NCBI GenBank assembly: GCA_034440575.1 | Contig: JAOTOL010001560.1 | Location: 248,001-312,000 of the forward strand | Length of the DNA: 64,000 bases | From: Imbricaverruca yamaguchii | Taxonomy: Eukaryota; Arthropoda; Thecostraca; Neoverrucidae | Direction of reading: 5' to 3' | Shown: positions 61,725 to 64,000 of the stretch, piece after piece | How positions within the stretch are numbered: the stretch's first letter is position 1 | How the letters are laid out: the number at the start of each line of letters is the position of its first letter | Position numbers and translations under genes: made by a program | Notes under the pieces: generated by a model | What the model was told of the DNA's origin: nothing | Database searches by the model: none | Seen by the model: only the letters and a program-made list of their open reading frames with translations

Positions 61725-62880
61725 CAACTGCAGCTCGTCACATTACAGCTCGTCACATCACAGCTCGTCACATCACAGCTCGTCACAACACAGCTCGTCA
61801 CATCACAGCTCGTCACATCACAGCTCGTCACATCACAGCTCGTCACATCACAGCTCGTCACAACACAGCTCGTCACAACACAGCTCGTCACAACACAGCT
61901 CGTCACATCACAGCTCGTCACATCACAGCTCGTCACATCACAGCTCGTCACAACACAGCTCGTCACATCACAGCTCGTCACAACTGCAGCTCGTCACATT
62001 ACAGCTCGTCACATCACAGCTCATCACATCACAGCTCGTCACATCACAGCTCGTCACATCACAGCTCGTCACATCACAGCTCGTCACATCACAGCTCATC
62101 ACATTACAGCTCGTCACATCACAGCTCGTCACATCACAGCTCGTCACATCACAGCTCGTCACATCACAGCTCGTCACATCACAGCTCGTCACATCACAGC
62201 TCGTCACAACACAGCTCGTCACATCACAGCTCGTCACATCACAGCTCGTCACATCACAGCTCGTCACATCACAGCTCGTCACATCACAGCTCGTCACAAC
62301 ACAGCTCGTCACATCACAGCTCGTCACAACACAGCTCGTCACAACACAGCTCGTCACATCACAGCTCGTCACAACACAGCTCGTCACATCACAGCTCGTC
62401 ACATCACAGCTCGTCACATCACAGCTCGTCACATCACAGCTCGTCACAACACAGCTCGTCACATCACAGCTCGTCACAACACAGCTCGTCACAACACAGC
62501 TCGTCACAACACAGCTCGTCACAACACAGCTCGTCACAACACAGCTCGTCACATCACAGCTCGTCACATCACAGCTCGTCACAACACAGCTCGTCACATC
62601 ACAGCTCGTCACAACACAGCTCGTCACAACACAGCTCGTCACAACACAGGTCGTCACAACACAGGTCGTCACAACACAGCTCGTCACATCACAGCTCGTC
62701 ACATCACAGCTCGTCACATCACAGCTCGTCACAACACAGCTCGTCACAACACAGCTCGTCACAACACAGCTCGTCACAACTGCAGCTCGTCACAACACAG
62801 CTCGTCATATCAGAGCTCGTCACATCACAGCTCGTCACAACACAGCTCGTCACATCACAGCTCGTCACATTACAACAACG
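61725..62880 (+). repeat. 15-bp minisatellite (about 75 copies)
   Basis: Tandem CAGCTCGTCACATCA and CAGCTCGTCACAACA units. The stop-free 15-bp period produces a spurious 536-codon frame and matching antisense frames. Confidence 0.95.
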
Positions 62881-64000
62881 GCAACAACGATGACGACCAC
62901 AAAGCACCCGCACCACATTCACGGCACATTTGCATCGCATTCGCACAATATTTACACAACACTCGCACCACAAACGCATCACGCCGGGGGCACATCTGCA
63001 TCGCATCCTGACCACAACCACACTGCATGCCCACACCACGGCCATATACACCCATATCGCAGCCGTACCACATCAGCAGTATATCTACACCAAATCTGCA
63101 CCACATCCACACCATACACCACATATGCATCACATCAGCGCTATGGCTTCACCACGTCTGCGTCACGTCCACACTATATCTACACCACATCTGCACCACA
63201 TCCGTACTATATCTACACCGTGTCGGCTCCATACCCAAGCAGTTTCTATTCAACTGAGCAAGATCACAACACATTCACACCATTTAATACGATGAGCCAT
63301 TGCATTTTGAAAACACCGGTCAGCTTTATACTCAATGGTTCTTCCTGAAGGCCAACCCAAGTATCTGTTCTTCTACTGTCGCGGTTGAAATTGATGTCAG
63401 ATGATGAATATTTGCATCACTTCAAATTATACGACTTCGAAAAGCCACAGAAATCTGCGTTAGGATGCAATTTACTTGCTCTGCCCCTATGGTGCAATCA
63501 AACATGGTTGCTTTATTGGAATGGTCGGAAGTGGACGAGCGAGTAATGGAACGCTACTGCGGAGAAGATGTTTGTTTTGGGCCGCAGCATTCAATTTAAA
63601 TTCCATGGCTCCACGAAGTATGCCAGAACTGGTTGTTCTAAAGATGAAGTCGTATTTCCATTTCAGCCAACAAGCAATGTGAGATCGCGTGTCGAGCACA
63701 TGCGACGTTAAATCTAAGCACGGTACATGACATGCGATTAAAAACAACCACGGGATTTCCTGCACTAAAAACAGAACGCGAAAAACGAGAATAGTTTGGT
63801 TGCGCAAAACTAGCACCCGTTGACTTTGCAAGTCGACGCTTCGTCTAACTTCGATGCGACCTCATGTAAATTGAAGCGAATATAGGGTGCATAGGCTTTT
63901 GTTCAATTCTATGTAGGAAGTTTAAGAGTCGCAAAACTCAAGATTTTATCATTCAATGCACGCCATTGTTTTGTGTCTGCTTAGAACTGTTCGGCGTGTC
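62881..64000. other. No gene recognised
   Basis: 62900-63260 is a degenerate CACCACAT/CATCGCAT-type low-complexity tract, probably a decayed minisatellite related to 59930-60240. The rest is unique. Confidence 0.45.

Noticed and set aside
61401..63011. 536-codon frame rich in Ala-Arg-His
   Set aside because: Arises from the 15-bp repeat; antisense frames are equally open.

Overview
The window is animal nuclear DNA. Both recognisable genes are split into many short exons by canonical GT-AG introns. tRNA-derived SINEs, MITEs, decayed LINE and Harbinger fragments and very long minisatellites fill the rest. Short TTAGG tracts near 44.7-44.8 kb would suit an arthropod, but the species cannot be fixed from the sequence. 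No bacterial operon, CRISPR array, phage or functional tRNA/rRNA gene was seen.

Two conserved housekeeping genes lie tail to tail. The first is EIF2S3 (translation initiation factor eIF2 gamma), + strand, 10709-23035: 11 coding exons, 461 residues, every splice junction phase-consistent, poly(A) signal at 23142. The second is HACD3 (very-long-chain 3-hydroxyacyl-CoA dehydratase with an N-terminal CS/p23-like domain), - strand, 42678-27690: 10 coding exons, 373 residues, again with every junction in phase. The stop codons are about 4.7 kb apart. One gene acts in start-codon delivery of initiator tRNA, the other in ER fatty-acid elongation; no functional link between them is implied.

Layout: 1-2.8 kb unassigned; 2.8-5.4 kb two large minisatellites with a doubtful exon; 5.8-7.1 kb old dispersed repeats; 8 kb a nested SINE; 10.7-23.1 kb EIF2S3; 24-27.7 kb SINE and minisatellites; 27.7-42.7 kb HACD3; 42.2-44.8 kb a CpG-depleted block with a dead LINE and a SINE; 47 kb a Harbinger transposase relic; 48.8-49.2 kb an E-box minisatellite; 52-53.2 kb a CRE-motif minisatellite ending at a TATA-like site; 55-64 kb mostly unassigned, with three more minisatellites and a CpG-rich segment.

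Two signals stand out. First, several minisatellites begin on 5' splice sites: their repeat units contain the last 7-24 nt of the exon plus the donor, so the genuine donor is followed by up to about 30 tandem donor copies. This is seen at EIF2S3 exons 5 and 9 and HACD3 exons 4 and 7, with another array starting just after the HACD3 exon 3 donor. Second, each gene has a block of about 2.4-2.6 kb at its 5' end with almost no CpG, as expected from long-standing germline methylation of the 5' gene body. Most long open frames in this window are artefacts of repeat units without stop codons.
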